64,000 bases of DNA. Origin: Clostridiales bacterium FE2011 (GTDB lineage: Bacteria; Bacillota; Clostridia; Christensenellales; Aristaeellaceae). Both the position numbers and the translations under genes were made by a program. The notes under the pieces are model-generated. The model was not told where the DNA came from and ran no database searches. It worked only from the letters and a program-made list of their open reading frames with translations. Shown here in pieces: positions 24,264-32,336 of this stretch; positions within the stretch are counted from its first letter, which is position 1; each line of letters begins with the position of its first letter. The stretch is taken from the NCBI GenBank assembly GCA_017569305.1, contig CP069418.1:62001-126000 (forward strand), written 5' to 3'.

Positions 24264-26861
24264 TTACAGCTTGCGTGCCTTTTCCCGGAGCAGGAACAGC
24301 GTATTCATCGCATCCATCGGCGTGATTGCCATCACGTCAATTTCCTGAAGCTCCTTGATTATTTCATCTTTTTTATACTCAAACAGATCCATCTGTTCAT
24401 TTTTCCTGAAACCAGTATCCTCACCCAGAATATTCTGGCCAATGGTATTCTGGTTGATTTCACTGACTTCCAGCCTGGCCTGAATCTCATGCGCACGCAC
24501 GATTACCGGATGAGGCACTCCCGCCAGCCTGGCCACATGAACACCAAAGCTTTTATCCGCACCGCCGCGAACAATTTTCCGAAGGAAGATAACGTCTTCC
24601 CCATGTTCCTTGACGGAAATACAGAAATTTTTCACCCCGTCCAGATGACCCTCGAGTTCACTTAATTCATGATAATGCGTCGCAAACAGGGTTTTTGCTC
24701 CGATCCGTTCCTTGTCAGCAATATATTCCACCACTGCCCATGCAATGGACAGTCCGTCAAATGTGCTGGTTCCCCGTCCGATCTCATCAAGAATAATCAG
24801 GCTGTTTTTCGTTGCGTTCCTGAGGATATGAGCGGTTTCGCTCATCTCAACCATAAAGGTACTCTGTCCGCTGGCCAGATCATCGCTGGCGCCTACCCTC
24901 GTAAAAATACGGTCGCAGACCGGAAGGCTGGCCTCCCTGGCAGGAACAAAGCTTCCGATCTGCGCCATCAGGCAGATCAGCGCCACCTGACGCATATAGG
25001 TACTTTTACCCGCCATGTTCGGTCCGGTGATAATCATCATCCGGTTTTCATTTCCGTCCAGCAGCGTATCATTGGGAATGAACCCGCCATCCTTCATATT
25101 CCTTTCCACCACAGGATGACGGCCCTCAACGATCGAAAGCGTTCCGTCCGAAGTAATGGAAGGACGTACATAATGATTTTCCGAAGCTGCCCGGCTCAGG
25201 CTCTGGAATACGTCAAGTTCCTTAAGCGCCTGAGCGGTTCTTTGGATTCCTTCAATCTGTTCAGCAATACGATCCCTGACCTCGCTGAAAAGCTGTAGTT
25301 CAAGGCGTACGCTTTGCTCCTGTGCGCCGATGATCTTCTGCTCAATTTCTTTCAGTTCAGGAGTCATATACCGTTCTGCATTGGTCAGCGTCTGCTTCCG
25401 GATATATCTTTCAGGTACCTGGCTCAGAAAGCTTTTGGTCACTTCAATGTAATACCCGAATACCTTATTGTACTGAATCCTGAGATTTCTGATACCCGTC
25501 TCTTCTCTTTCCCTGGCTTCGAGATCCAGGATCCATTGTTTTCCGCTGGTCTGTGCTTCACGGTATTCATCCAGGATCTGTGAATATCCTTCCCGGATAA
25601 TCCCGCCCTCCGTGATAATGACAGGCGCGTCCGGATGAATGGCCCGATCCAGCAGGTCTGTCAGTTCCTCCAGCGGATTGAGTTCATCATGGATCCTGAT
25701 CATTTCTGCACTTTGCACATTGATAAGCAGATTGCGGATTCCCGGTATACGCTTCAGGCTCGCACACAGGGCAAGGCAGTCCCTGGCATTCATATTCCTG
25801 TATGCAACCTTATTCATCAGGCGCTCCATATCGTACACGCCTTCAAGTTCTTCCGCCAGTGTCATGCCGAGAATCCTGTCATTGACAAGTTCCTCCACGG
25901 CATCCAGACGGTTGTTGATCTCCTTTTCATCCAGAAGGGGCTGTTCCACCCATCGGCGAAGCAGTCTTCCGCCCATTGCCGTACTTGTCAAATCAAGCAG
26001 GCCGAGAAGTGTACCCTTTCTGCGTTCTCCTCTCAGGCTCTCTGTAAGCTCAAGATTCCGCCTGGTATTCTGGTCCAGAAGCATGGTTTTCCCATTTTCT
26101 GCAATTCGCAGCGTACGGATATGTTCCAGACTGTTCTTCTGTGTTTCATGAAGATAACGCAGCAGCGCACCGGCTGCACAGGTGGCTTCTTTTTTATCAT
26201 CCAGGCCAAGTGATGTCAGCTGGCTGAGATGAAAATGCTCGCAGATGGTATCTTCTGCGTTTTTCCGCTGGAACCAGACCCTTGGCTGTCCGTTGAGTCC
26301 TCTGATGTCTCCTCCTGTCAGCGCTGTCAGCTGCGGCGGATCATTGCAGATGACTTCCATCGGATTCACACGGACAATCTGCGCCCTCAGCAGATTTACT
26401 TCAGGCTCCATAACGAAAAACTCACCTGTGGATACGTCTGCATAGGCTATGCCAGTCTTTTTGCCGTCCAGATAGACGCACATAAGATAGTTGTTTGCCT
26501 TGTCTTCCAGCATGGCAGGATCCGTCACCGTGCCGGCTGTGATCACCCGGACCACATCCCGGTCCACGAGGCCTTTGGCCAGTGCCGGATCTTCCATCTG
26601 CTCACAGATGGCAACCTTGTAGCCTTTTGCAATCAGCTTTTCAATATAGGTATTCACGGAATGATAAGGAACGCCGCACATCGGTGCGCGTTCCTCCAGA
26701 CCGCAGTCTTTTCCGGTCAGGGTCAGCTCCAGTTCTCTGGAGGCGGTTTTGGCATCTTCGAAAAAGAGCTCATAAAAGTCCCCCAGCCGGAACAGCAGCA
26801 AGCAATCCGCATACTGGTCATGAATCCGCAGGTACTGCTGCATCATAGGTGAAAGTGCCAT
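24264..26861 (-). CDS. mutS: DNA mismatch repair protein MutS
   Basis: Recognises mismatches and small loops. The mismatch-wedging GDFYELF motif is at residue 27, Walker A GPNMAGKSTYMR near 614, DEIGRGTSTFDG near 693 and the THYHEL motif near 728. 865 residues is full length. AAAGGGATC precedes the ATG. It is cotranscribed with mutL (43-base gap) and follows the ylbF-like gene by 13 bases. Confidence 0.97.
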   Translation of the reverse strand: MALSPMMQQYLRIHDQYADCLLLFRLGDFYELFFEDAKTASRELELTLTGKDCGLEERAPMCGVPYHSVNTYIEKLIAKGYKVAICEQMEDPALAKGLVDRDVVRVITAGTVTDPAMLEDKANNYLMCVYLDGKKTGIAYADVSTGEFFVMEPEVNLLRAQIVRVNPMEVICNDPPQLTALTGGDIRGLNGQPRVWFQRKNAEDTICEHFHLSQLTSLGLDDKKEATCAAGALLRYLHETQKNSLEHIRTLRIAENGKTMLLDQNTRRNLELTESLRGERRKGTLLGLLDLTSTAMGGRLLRRWVEQPLLDEKEINNRLDAVEELVNDRILGMTLAEELEGVYDMERLMNKVAYRNMNARDCLALCASLKRIPGIRNLLINVQSAEMIRIHDELNPLEELTDLLDRAIHPDAPVIITEGGIIREGYSQILDEYREAQTSGKQWILDLEAREREETGIRNLRIQYNKVFGYYIEVTKSFLSQVPERYIRKQTLTNAERYMTPELKEIEQKIIGAQEQSVRLELQLFSEVRDRIAEQIEGIQRTAQALKELDVFQSLSRAASENHYVRPSITSDGTLSIVEGRHPVVERNMKDGGFIPNDTLLDGNENRMMIITGPNMAGKSTYMRQVALICLMAQIGSFVPAREASLPVCDRIFTRVGASDDLASGQSTFMVEMSETAHILRNATKNSLIILDEIGRGTSTFDGLSIAWAVVEYIADKERIGAKTLFATHYHELSELEGHLDGVKNFCISVKEHGEDVIFLRKIVRGGADKSFGVHVARLAGVPHPVIVRAHEIQARLEVSEINQNTIGQNILGEDTGFRKNEQMDLFEYKKDEIIKELQEIDVMAITPMDAMNTLFLLREKARKL

Positions 26862-26874
26862 GTTGATCCCTTTC

Positions 26875-27282
26875 TCAGCGGCATCCGCTGCAGCAGGAGC
26901 AGTTGCCGGAACATCCCGTGCTGCCGCTGTTTTCCTCTTCCACTTCGCCGGTAATCACCAGCCGGAGGATCTTGTTTACATTATCCATCATGGTCTGAAA
27001 ATCGTTTCTGTACTGTTTCAGCGTCCGGATCATTTCATTCTCATTCATCCGTTTTTCCGCTTCTTCCATTTCACGGCTGGCCTCAGCAAGTTCGTTCGCA
27101 TTCATATCTGCGGCTGACAGAATCGCTTCCACACGCTGTCTCTTTTCGATCATGTCCCCCAGCGCCGCGGCAGCATCAGGATCATGGCGCACAGCCCCTT
27201 CCTGCTGTTTCATTTTCTGATACGTTTCACTGTTCAGGATCGCTTCCGCAAGTTCCTGGGCTTTCATCATAACTTCTCTCAT
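26875..27282 (-). CDS. YlbF/YmcA family protein with cysteine-rich tail
   Basis: 135-residue helical protein of the YlbF (RicF/RicA) family. In Bacillus subtilis these form the Ric (Y) complex, which carries iron-sulfur clusters and affects RNase Y-dependent mRNA processing and development. Residues 1-110 are the typical long helices (AQELAEAILNSETYQKM near 8). The last dozen residues hold five cysteines (124, 128, 130, 131, 134) after an acidic-serine linker, a plausible iron-sulfur or metal site. ATG 27282 follows GGGAGACAAACGGAT; ATGs at 27270 and 27267 are alternatives. It sits between miaB and mutS, echoing the ymcA-miaB pairing of Bacillus. Confidence 0.85.
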   Translation of the reverse strand: MREVMMKAQELAEAILNSETYQKMKQQEGAVRHDPDAAAALGDMIEKRQRVEAILSAADMNANELAEASREMEEAEKRMNENEMIRTLKQYRNDFQTMMDNVNKILRLVITGEVEEENSGSTGCSGNCSCCSGCR

Positions 27283-27297
27283 ATCCGTTTGTCTCCC

Positions 27298-28695
27298 TTA
27301 TATTCTTTCGCCGGTCAGCGTATTATTCTTCAATCCGGTCACTCGGCATTTCAGGATCTGTCCGATATCTTCATTACTGCCGTTGACCGTAATAGACACC
27401 GCATGCCTGCCTTTTCCGGATACAGCAGATTTGCTTCTTTTGCTCAGGCTCTCGACCAGGATTTCTTCTTCTGACCCGATGAACCGTTTCAATGTATCCT
27501 GCTGTAGTTCCTCCTGAAGTGCAATCAGGCGCTGGATTCTCTCCCGGGATACTTCATCCGGAATCAGGCCCTCCATTTTTGCCGCTTTTGTCCCCTTCCG
27601 CGGACTGTATATAAAGGTAAAGGCACTGTCGTACCGGACCTCACGCACAAGGCTCATCGTGTCCTCAAACTGCGCTTCTGTTTCACCGGGAAAACTGACA
27701 ATAATATCTGTACTTAGTCCGATTCCGGGAATGGCTTCCCGCAGTTTCCGGACCCTGTCCAGATACTGTTCCCGGGTATAGTGCCGGTTCATCTTTTCCA
27801 GAATCTCATTATTGCCGCTCTGGACCGGCAGATGAAACTGCGGCAGGATGTGTTTACCGCTGCTCATCACGTCGATCAGCTCATCGCTCAGATCTTTCGG
27901 ATGGCTCGTCATAAAACGGATCCGCGGAATACCGATTCCGTCCAGCTGCTTCAGCAGGGCTGCAAAAGTCGGGTCACCGGGCAATCCCTTCCCGTAGCTG
28001 TTGACATTCTGGCCCAGCAGCATAATTTCCTTTACGCCCGACTTTGCCAGTTCTTCAGCCTCGTGAAGAATACTGCTCATTTCGCGGCTCCGTTCCCTGC
28101 CGCGTACATAGGGAACAATACAAAAGCTGCAGAAATTATTACAGCCGTACATAATCGTAAGATAGGCAGCATCCTGTCTGAGTCTCCTGACCGGAAGCCC
28201 CTCTGCAATAACGTCTTTATCCTCAACACACACCTGCTGAGTGCTGCTGTTCAGCGTTTCAAACAGCATTTCCGGTAACTTATGAAGATTGGCAGTACCG
28301 AACGCCAGATCCACAAACCTGTATTGTTTCAGAATGGTTTCCGCCATTCCGGGTTCCTGTATCATGCAGCCGCAGACAGCTATGATCATATCCGGCTTTG
28401 TTTTCCTGACTTCTTTCAGCCATGTAACATTGCCCAATGCACGTCTTTCAGCATTTTCACGTACACAGCATGTGTTGAATATTACGAAATCAGCTTCTTC
28501 ACGTTCCGCTGCGGGTTTCATCCCCATACGATCCAGCATGCCGGCGATTTTTTCAGAATCATGGGCATTCATCTGGCATCCGTATGTGACAACATAATAA
28601 CTCTGCGGTCTGTGCGGAAGCTCCCGGATCAGCTCTGTATACCGCTCCTGGCGTTCCTGTTCTTCAGTTGTGACAAGGATCTCCTTTGTGTTCAT
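27298..28695 (-). CDS. miaB: tRNA-2-methylthio-N6-dimethylallyladenosine synthase
   Basis: Radical-SAM methylthiotransferase that adds a methylthio group at C2 of i6A37 in tRNA. The N-terminal cluster-binding domain starts with YGCQMNAHDSEK near residue 38 and has Cys near 76 and 110; the radical-SAM CNNFCSFC is near 187; a C-terminal TRAM domain ends the protein. 465 residues. It shares an ATGA overlap with the RNase G gene; GAGGGAG precedes the ATG. Its substrate is made by MiaA in the same run. Confidence 0.96.
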   Translation of the reverse strand: MNTKEILVTTEEQERQERYTELIRELPHRPQSYYVVTYGCQMNAHDSEKIAGMLDRMGMKPAAEREEADFVIFNTCCVRENAERRALGNVTWLKEVRKTKPDMIIAVCGCMIQEPGMAETILKQYRFVDLAFGTANLHKLPEMLFETLNSSTQQVCVEDKDVIAEGLPVRRLRQDAAYLTIMYGCNNFCSFCIVPYVRGRERSREMSSILHEAEELAKSGVKEIMLLGQNVNSYGKGLPGDPTFAALLKQLDGIGIPRIRFMTSHPKDLSDELIDVMSSGKHILPQFHLPVQSGNNEILEKMNRHYTREQYLDRVRKLREAIPGIGLSTDIIVSFPGETEAQFEDTMSLVREVRYDSAFTFIYSPRKGTKAAKMEGLIPDEVSRERIQRLIALQEELQQDTLKRFIGSEEEILVESLSKRSKSAVSGKGRHAVSITVNGSNEDIGQILKCRVTGLKNNTLTGERI

Positions 28696-29798
28696 TCTCT
28701 CTGCTCCCTCAGTACATATCCTGTTCCTCCGCAGACGGGACAGGCTTTCAATAGATTATCATATATTCCCGCTCTTGTGCGCTTTCTGGTCATTTCGATC
28801 AATCCCAGACTCGTCCAGCCGTGTATAACTGTCTTCACCCGGTCTCTGCTGAAGCACTCCTCCAGCCTGGTCAGGACCATACTACGGTCTGTTTCATTAT
28901 CCATGTCTATAAAATCGATCAGGATGATTCCGCTCAGATTCCGCAGCCGTACCTGCTGGGCAATGGCGCCGCATGCCTCCAGATTGGTTTCAAGTATTGT
29001 CTGCTCTTTGGATCCGGAAACGGCAGAAGAAGCGGTATTGATATCAATCACCGTCATTGCCTCACACCGATCCAGGATAATATTGCCGCCCCCCGGAAGA
29101 CGCACGGTACGTTCTCTGGCCTGTCTGACCTGCCTGGCAATACCGTCATCGGTTTCCGCAGACTCCTGAACTGTATTGATACTGTCCCGGGCATAATCTT
29201 CCTGAAGCCGTTCTGCAATACTGCCTGAAAAAAGAAGACTCCCCGGTTTTCCTCCCTTTGAAGCTTTTTCCTCTGTCATCCGCCAGGTTTCGTACAGTGA
29301 TTCTGCCTCCTGCCGGATCATCTCTGGTGCCGCAGCTTCCGCTGCTTTTCGCATCACAAGACCAAATCGGTCTGCAGCTATTTCACGTCCTGTTTTTTTC
29401 AGTTCCTCACGAACAGATTCATCGGTAATTCTGCTGCTGACACCGATATAGCGGTTCATAGGCATAAGGATAGCCATCGTTCCGGGAAGCGTTATATCAC
29501 GTGTCAGAAACGCTCCTTTTGTCCCGTTTTCCTCTTTCTTGATCTGGACAGTCAGGCTTTCACCGGAGCGTACTTTCCCTCCTGTAAAACTGCTGCTGTT
29601 TTCATCCAGCGGAAGAAAGCCGCTTTTCTTCCTCCCTATATCAACAAATGCACAGTTCATTCCGGGCATCAACCGGTCAGTTTTTCCAAGCAGAATATCC
29701 CCGCACTGATCCGACGGATCATTTGGTATGTATTCAACAAGCACACCGTCTTCCGTAACAGCACAAAACCCGGGGCCGCATATGATTTTCCTTATCAT
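28692..29798 (-). CDS. rng: Ribonuclease E/G family endoribonuclease
   Basis: Single-strand-specific endoribonuclease for rRNA maturation and mRNA decay. A short S1-like region opens the protein. The catalytic metal-binding aspartates appear in VIDINTASS near residue 255 and IDFIDMDNE near 295, and the CPVCGG zinc-link is near the C-terminus (about 355). At 368 residues it is the short RNase G form without a degradosome scaffold. ATG 29798 is preferred (GAGAGG eight bases upstream) over TTG 29804, which overlaps the previous stop. In many Clostridia it precedes the L21/L27 genes; here it leads into miaB. Confidence 0.9.
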   Translation of the reverse strand: MIRKIICGPGFCAVTEDGVLVEYIPNDPSDQCGDILLGKTDRLMPGMNCAFVDIGRKKSGFLPLDENSSSFTGGKVRSGESLTVQIKKEENGTKGAFLTRDITLPGTMAILMPMNRYIGVSSRITDESVREELKKTGREIAADRFGLVMRKAAEAAAPEMIRQEAESLYETWRMTEEKASKGGKPGSLLFSGSIAERLQEDYARDSINTVQESAETDDGIARQVRQARERTVRLPGGGNIILDRCEAMTVIDINTASSAVSGSKEQTILETNLEACGAIAQQVRLRNLSGIILIDFIDMDNETDRSMVLTRLEECFSRDRVKTVIHGWTSLGLIEMTRKRTRAGIYDNLLKACPVCGGTGYVLREQRE

Positions 29799-29800
29799 AC

Positions 29801-30475
29801 TCAAAGCCTCTCCAGCGGAACAAGCCGGCCTTCCGGATCCATTCCCATGAGTCCTGTCCGGGTAACCAGCATTCGAACTTCTTCGCTTATCCCGGCTTCC
29901 CTGGCCAGCGCTTCAATCAGCATCCCCGGTTTGCAGGCCTCGCGTTCAGTCAGCACAAGTGTCGCCAGGATATGCTGTCCTTCACCCTTCAGTTCATAGA
30001 TCAGCGGTTTGATATCGCATTCCTTCAACGCTGTTTTTGTTTTTCGCATGGCAGTCACCGTTTCCTTTGCCATCATCGAAGGAATGGCGGCTGTCAGCTT
30101 CTCTGCCGTCTCCGGATCCCTGATCAGCAGGTCGTATTCTGCCGCACGAAGGCTGGCCATCAGTGCGGGATGTTTCTGATCCACCGCCCGTGCTTCAGAC
30201 AGCTGCATATCCTTTGGCATGGCACGGTTCATCCGATCAAGGAACTCCTCTTCACTGACCTCCTCAGCCATCGTCACATCCATAATTTCCCGGGTCCCGC
30301 AGGCTCCTGTTGATAAAGCACTCGCGAATGTGATCAGGATATGGGGATTGAATCCGTTGGAATATGCAACCGGCAGGCCGCTCCTGCGGAGTCCGCGCTG
30401 TACGCTGCGCTGAATATCAAGATGTCCGATATGCCTGATTCTTTCACCTTTTTCAAACACTGCCAGCATTCGCAT
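29801..30475 (-). CDS. DUF2344 (TIGR03936) radical-SAM-associated protein
   Basis: 224-residue partner protein of the B12-binding radical-SAM protein encoded just upstream; in some bacteria the two are fused. The family opening is MRMLAVFEKGERIRHIGHLD, followed by RGLRRSGLPVAYSNGFNPH near residue 30. No function is established. ATG 30475 is chosen because AGGGAG lies nine bases upstream and it gives the family N-terminus; it overlaps the upstream gene by 23 bases. RNase G follows within three bases, an association recurring in Clostridia, which suggests RNA modification or processing. Confidence 0.86.
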   Translation of the reverse strand: MRMLAVFEKGERIRHIGHLDIQRSVQRGLRRSGLPVAYSNGFNPHILITFASALSTGACGTREIMDVTMAEEVSEEEFLDRMNRAMPKDMQLSEARAVDQKHPALMASLRAAEYDLLIRDPETAEKLTAAIPSMMAKETVTAMRKTKTALKECDIKPLIYELKGEGQHILATLVLTEREACKPGMLIEALAREAGISEEVRMLVTRTGLMGMDPEGRLVPLERL

Positions 30476-32312
30476 ATGAACATACTCCCTTCCAGCGCTG
30501 TAAACCACATCCGTTGCAGCCTTTCCGGCAATCCTTCGTTGTCTCCGCGCGTTCACTTTTTTCTTTTTCATGCCAGAGGAACTGTTTTGTAACCCCGCTG
30601 TCTATATGATCCCAGGGCAGGACTTCTTCCTTTGTTCTGGCCCGGTGTGCGTAAAAAGCCGGGTCAAGGCCGCAGTCCCTGAATGCTTCCATCCACAGAT
30701 CATAGCGGAAGGTTTCATTCCACCCGTCCAGAATGCATCCCTTTTCAAAAGCGCTCCTCAGCACACGGCCCATTCTTCGGTCACCCCGGGCAAAACAGGC
30801 TTCGAGGAAACTGACATAAGGCTCATGCCAGTGGAAAGTCACGCCTTTGATATTGAGCACCTGTCTCAGATGCTCCTGCTTTGCGATAATCGCATCCAGC
30901 GTATCCTGGGCAGCCCACTGGAAGGGCGTAAAGGGCTTGGGGACAAATACGCTTACGCTCACTGTCACCCGCAGCCCCTTGGCTCTTTGTGTCTTGGGGA
31001 CATTAAAGTATTCGGCAATGACTTTCCTGGCCAGGTCCGCGATACCGTCCAGATCTTCTGTGGTTTCCGTCGGCAGGCCGGACATGAAATACAGTTTTAC
31101 GCTGCTCCATCCGCCTTCAAAGGCATCCCGCACTTTGCCCAGCAGATCCTCTTCCGTTACGCCTTTGTTGATCACATCACGCATGCGCTGCGTTCCTGCT
31201 TCCGGCGCAAAAGTAAGGCTGGTTTTCCTGACCTGCTGCGTTTCCTCAAGGCTTTCTTTCAGCACGCTGTCGATCCGCAGGCTTGGCAGAGAGATAGATA
31301 CACGCTTTTCCTTCATGCGTTTCATGAGCTCCCGGATCAGTTCAGGCAGGCAGCTGTAATCTCCGCTTGAAAGGCTGCTCAGACTGATCTCTTCATATCC
31401 GGTGGAATTCAGCAGTTTTTCAGCCAGGTCAATCAGCTTTTCCATGCTTCTCTCCCGTACAGGCCGGTACAGAATGCCTGCCTGACAGAAACGGCATCCC
31501 CTTGTACACCCGCGCATGATTTCCAGCATGATACGGTCAAAGATCACTTCCGTATAAGGTACGGGAAACTCTTCAGGATAATAGGTGTTGTTCAGGTCAA
31601 CAACCACCCGTTTCCGGACAGTCGCCGGTGCTTCCGCGCAATTGGGTGTCACAGACGCAACAGTCCCGTCCTCATTGTATGTCACGTCGTACAGGGAAGG
31701 AACATACACGCCTTCCAGTTGGGCAAGCTTTTTCAGGCATGCTTCCCGGCTCAATCCTTTTTCCTTGCGTTCGAGAATGACACGGTTCAGCTCTGTCATC
31801 ACATCTTCCCCGTCGCCGATCATAAACGCGTCAATGAAATCAGCCAGCGGCTCCGGGTTAAAGGCGCAGGGTCCCCCTGCCACCACAATGGGGTCAGTTT
31901 CTCCCCGTTCACTGCTTTCCAGCGGAACACCACCCATCTTCAGCATCGCCAGGATATTGCTGAAGCTCATTTCATACTGGAGCGTAAAGCCGATAACGTC
32001 AAATGCGTTCAGCGGATGTCTGCTTTCCATGGACAGCAGCGGAAGCTGCTCTTCCTCCATCAGTGCGATCATATCCGTCCAAGGCATGAAAAACCGTTCG
32101 CACAGGCTCCAGCTTTCGCGGTTAATCAGCCCGTACAGAATCTTCATGCCCAGGTGGCTCATGCCTACCTCATATGTGTCCGGAAAACAGAATCCGAAGT
32201 GCAGCGGACATTCATCCCAGCCCTTCACTTCCGTATTCATCTCGCCGCCGGTATAGCGCGGTGCCTTCTGAACCTTTTCCAGGATTTTCTCAATTTTGTC
32301 ATTTAAATCCAT
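30453..32312 (-). CDS. B12-binding-type radical SAM protein (TIGR03960 family)
   Basis: 619-residue radical-SAM enzyme. An N-terminal cobalamin-binding-like domain (residues 1-190) precedes the cluster motif RGCTRGCRFCQAG near residue 272, which binds the [4Fe-4S]/SAM centre. The reaction is not known; the constant DUF2344 partner and RNase G neighbour hint at RNA. The start at 32312 (MDLNDKIEKIL) has GGAG nine bases upstream; the in-frame ATG 32327 does not. Confident as to family, not function. Confidence 0.88.
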   Translation of the reverse strand: MDLNDKIEKILEKVQKAPRYTGGEMNTEVKGWDECPLHFGFCFPDTYEVGMSHLGMKILYGLINRESWSLCERFFMPWTDMIALMEEEQLPLLSMESRHPLNAFDVIGFTLQYEMSFSNILAMLKMGGVPLESSERGETDPIVVAGGPCAFNPEPLADFIDAFMIGDGEDVMTELNRVILERKEKGLSREACLKKLAQLEGVYVPSLYDVTYNEDGTVASVTPNCAEAPATVRKRVVVDLNNTYYPEEFPVPYTEVIFDRIMLEIMRGCTRGCRFCQAGILYRPVRERSMEKLIDLAEKLLNSTGYEEISLSSLSSGDYSCLPELIRELMKRMKEKRVSISLPSLRIDSVLKESLEETQQVRKTSLTFAPEAGTQRMRDVINKGVTEEDLLGKVRDAFEGGWSSVKLYFMSGLPTETTEDLDGIADLARKVIAEYFNVPKTQRAKGLRVTVSVSVFVPKPFTPFQWAAQDTLDAIIAKQEHLRQVLNIKGVTFHWHEPYVSFLEACFARGDRRMGRVLRSAFEKGCILDGWNETFRYDLWMEAFRDCGLDPAFYAHRARTKEEVLPWDHIDSGVTKQFLWHEKEKSERAETTKDCRKGCNGCGLQRWKGVCSYANAGSV

Positions 32313-32336
32313 ATCAGGATGCTCCATTTTCTGTTT

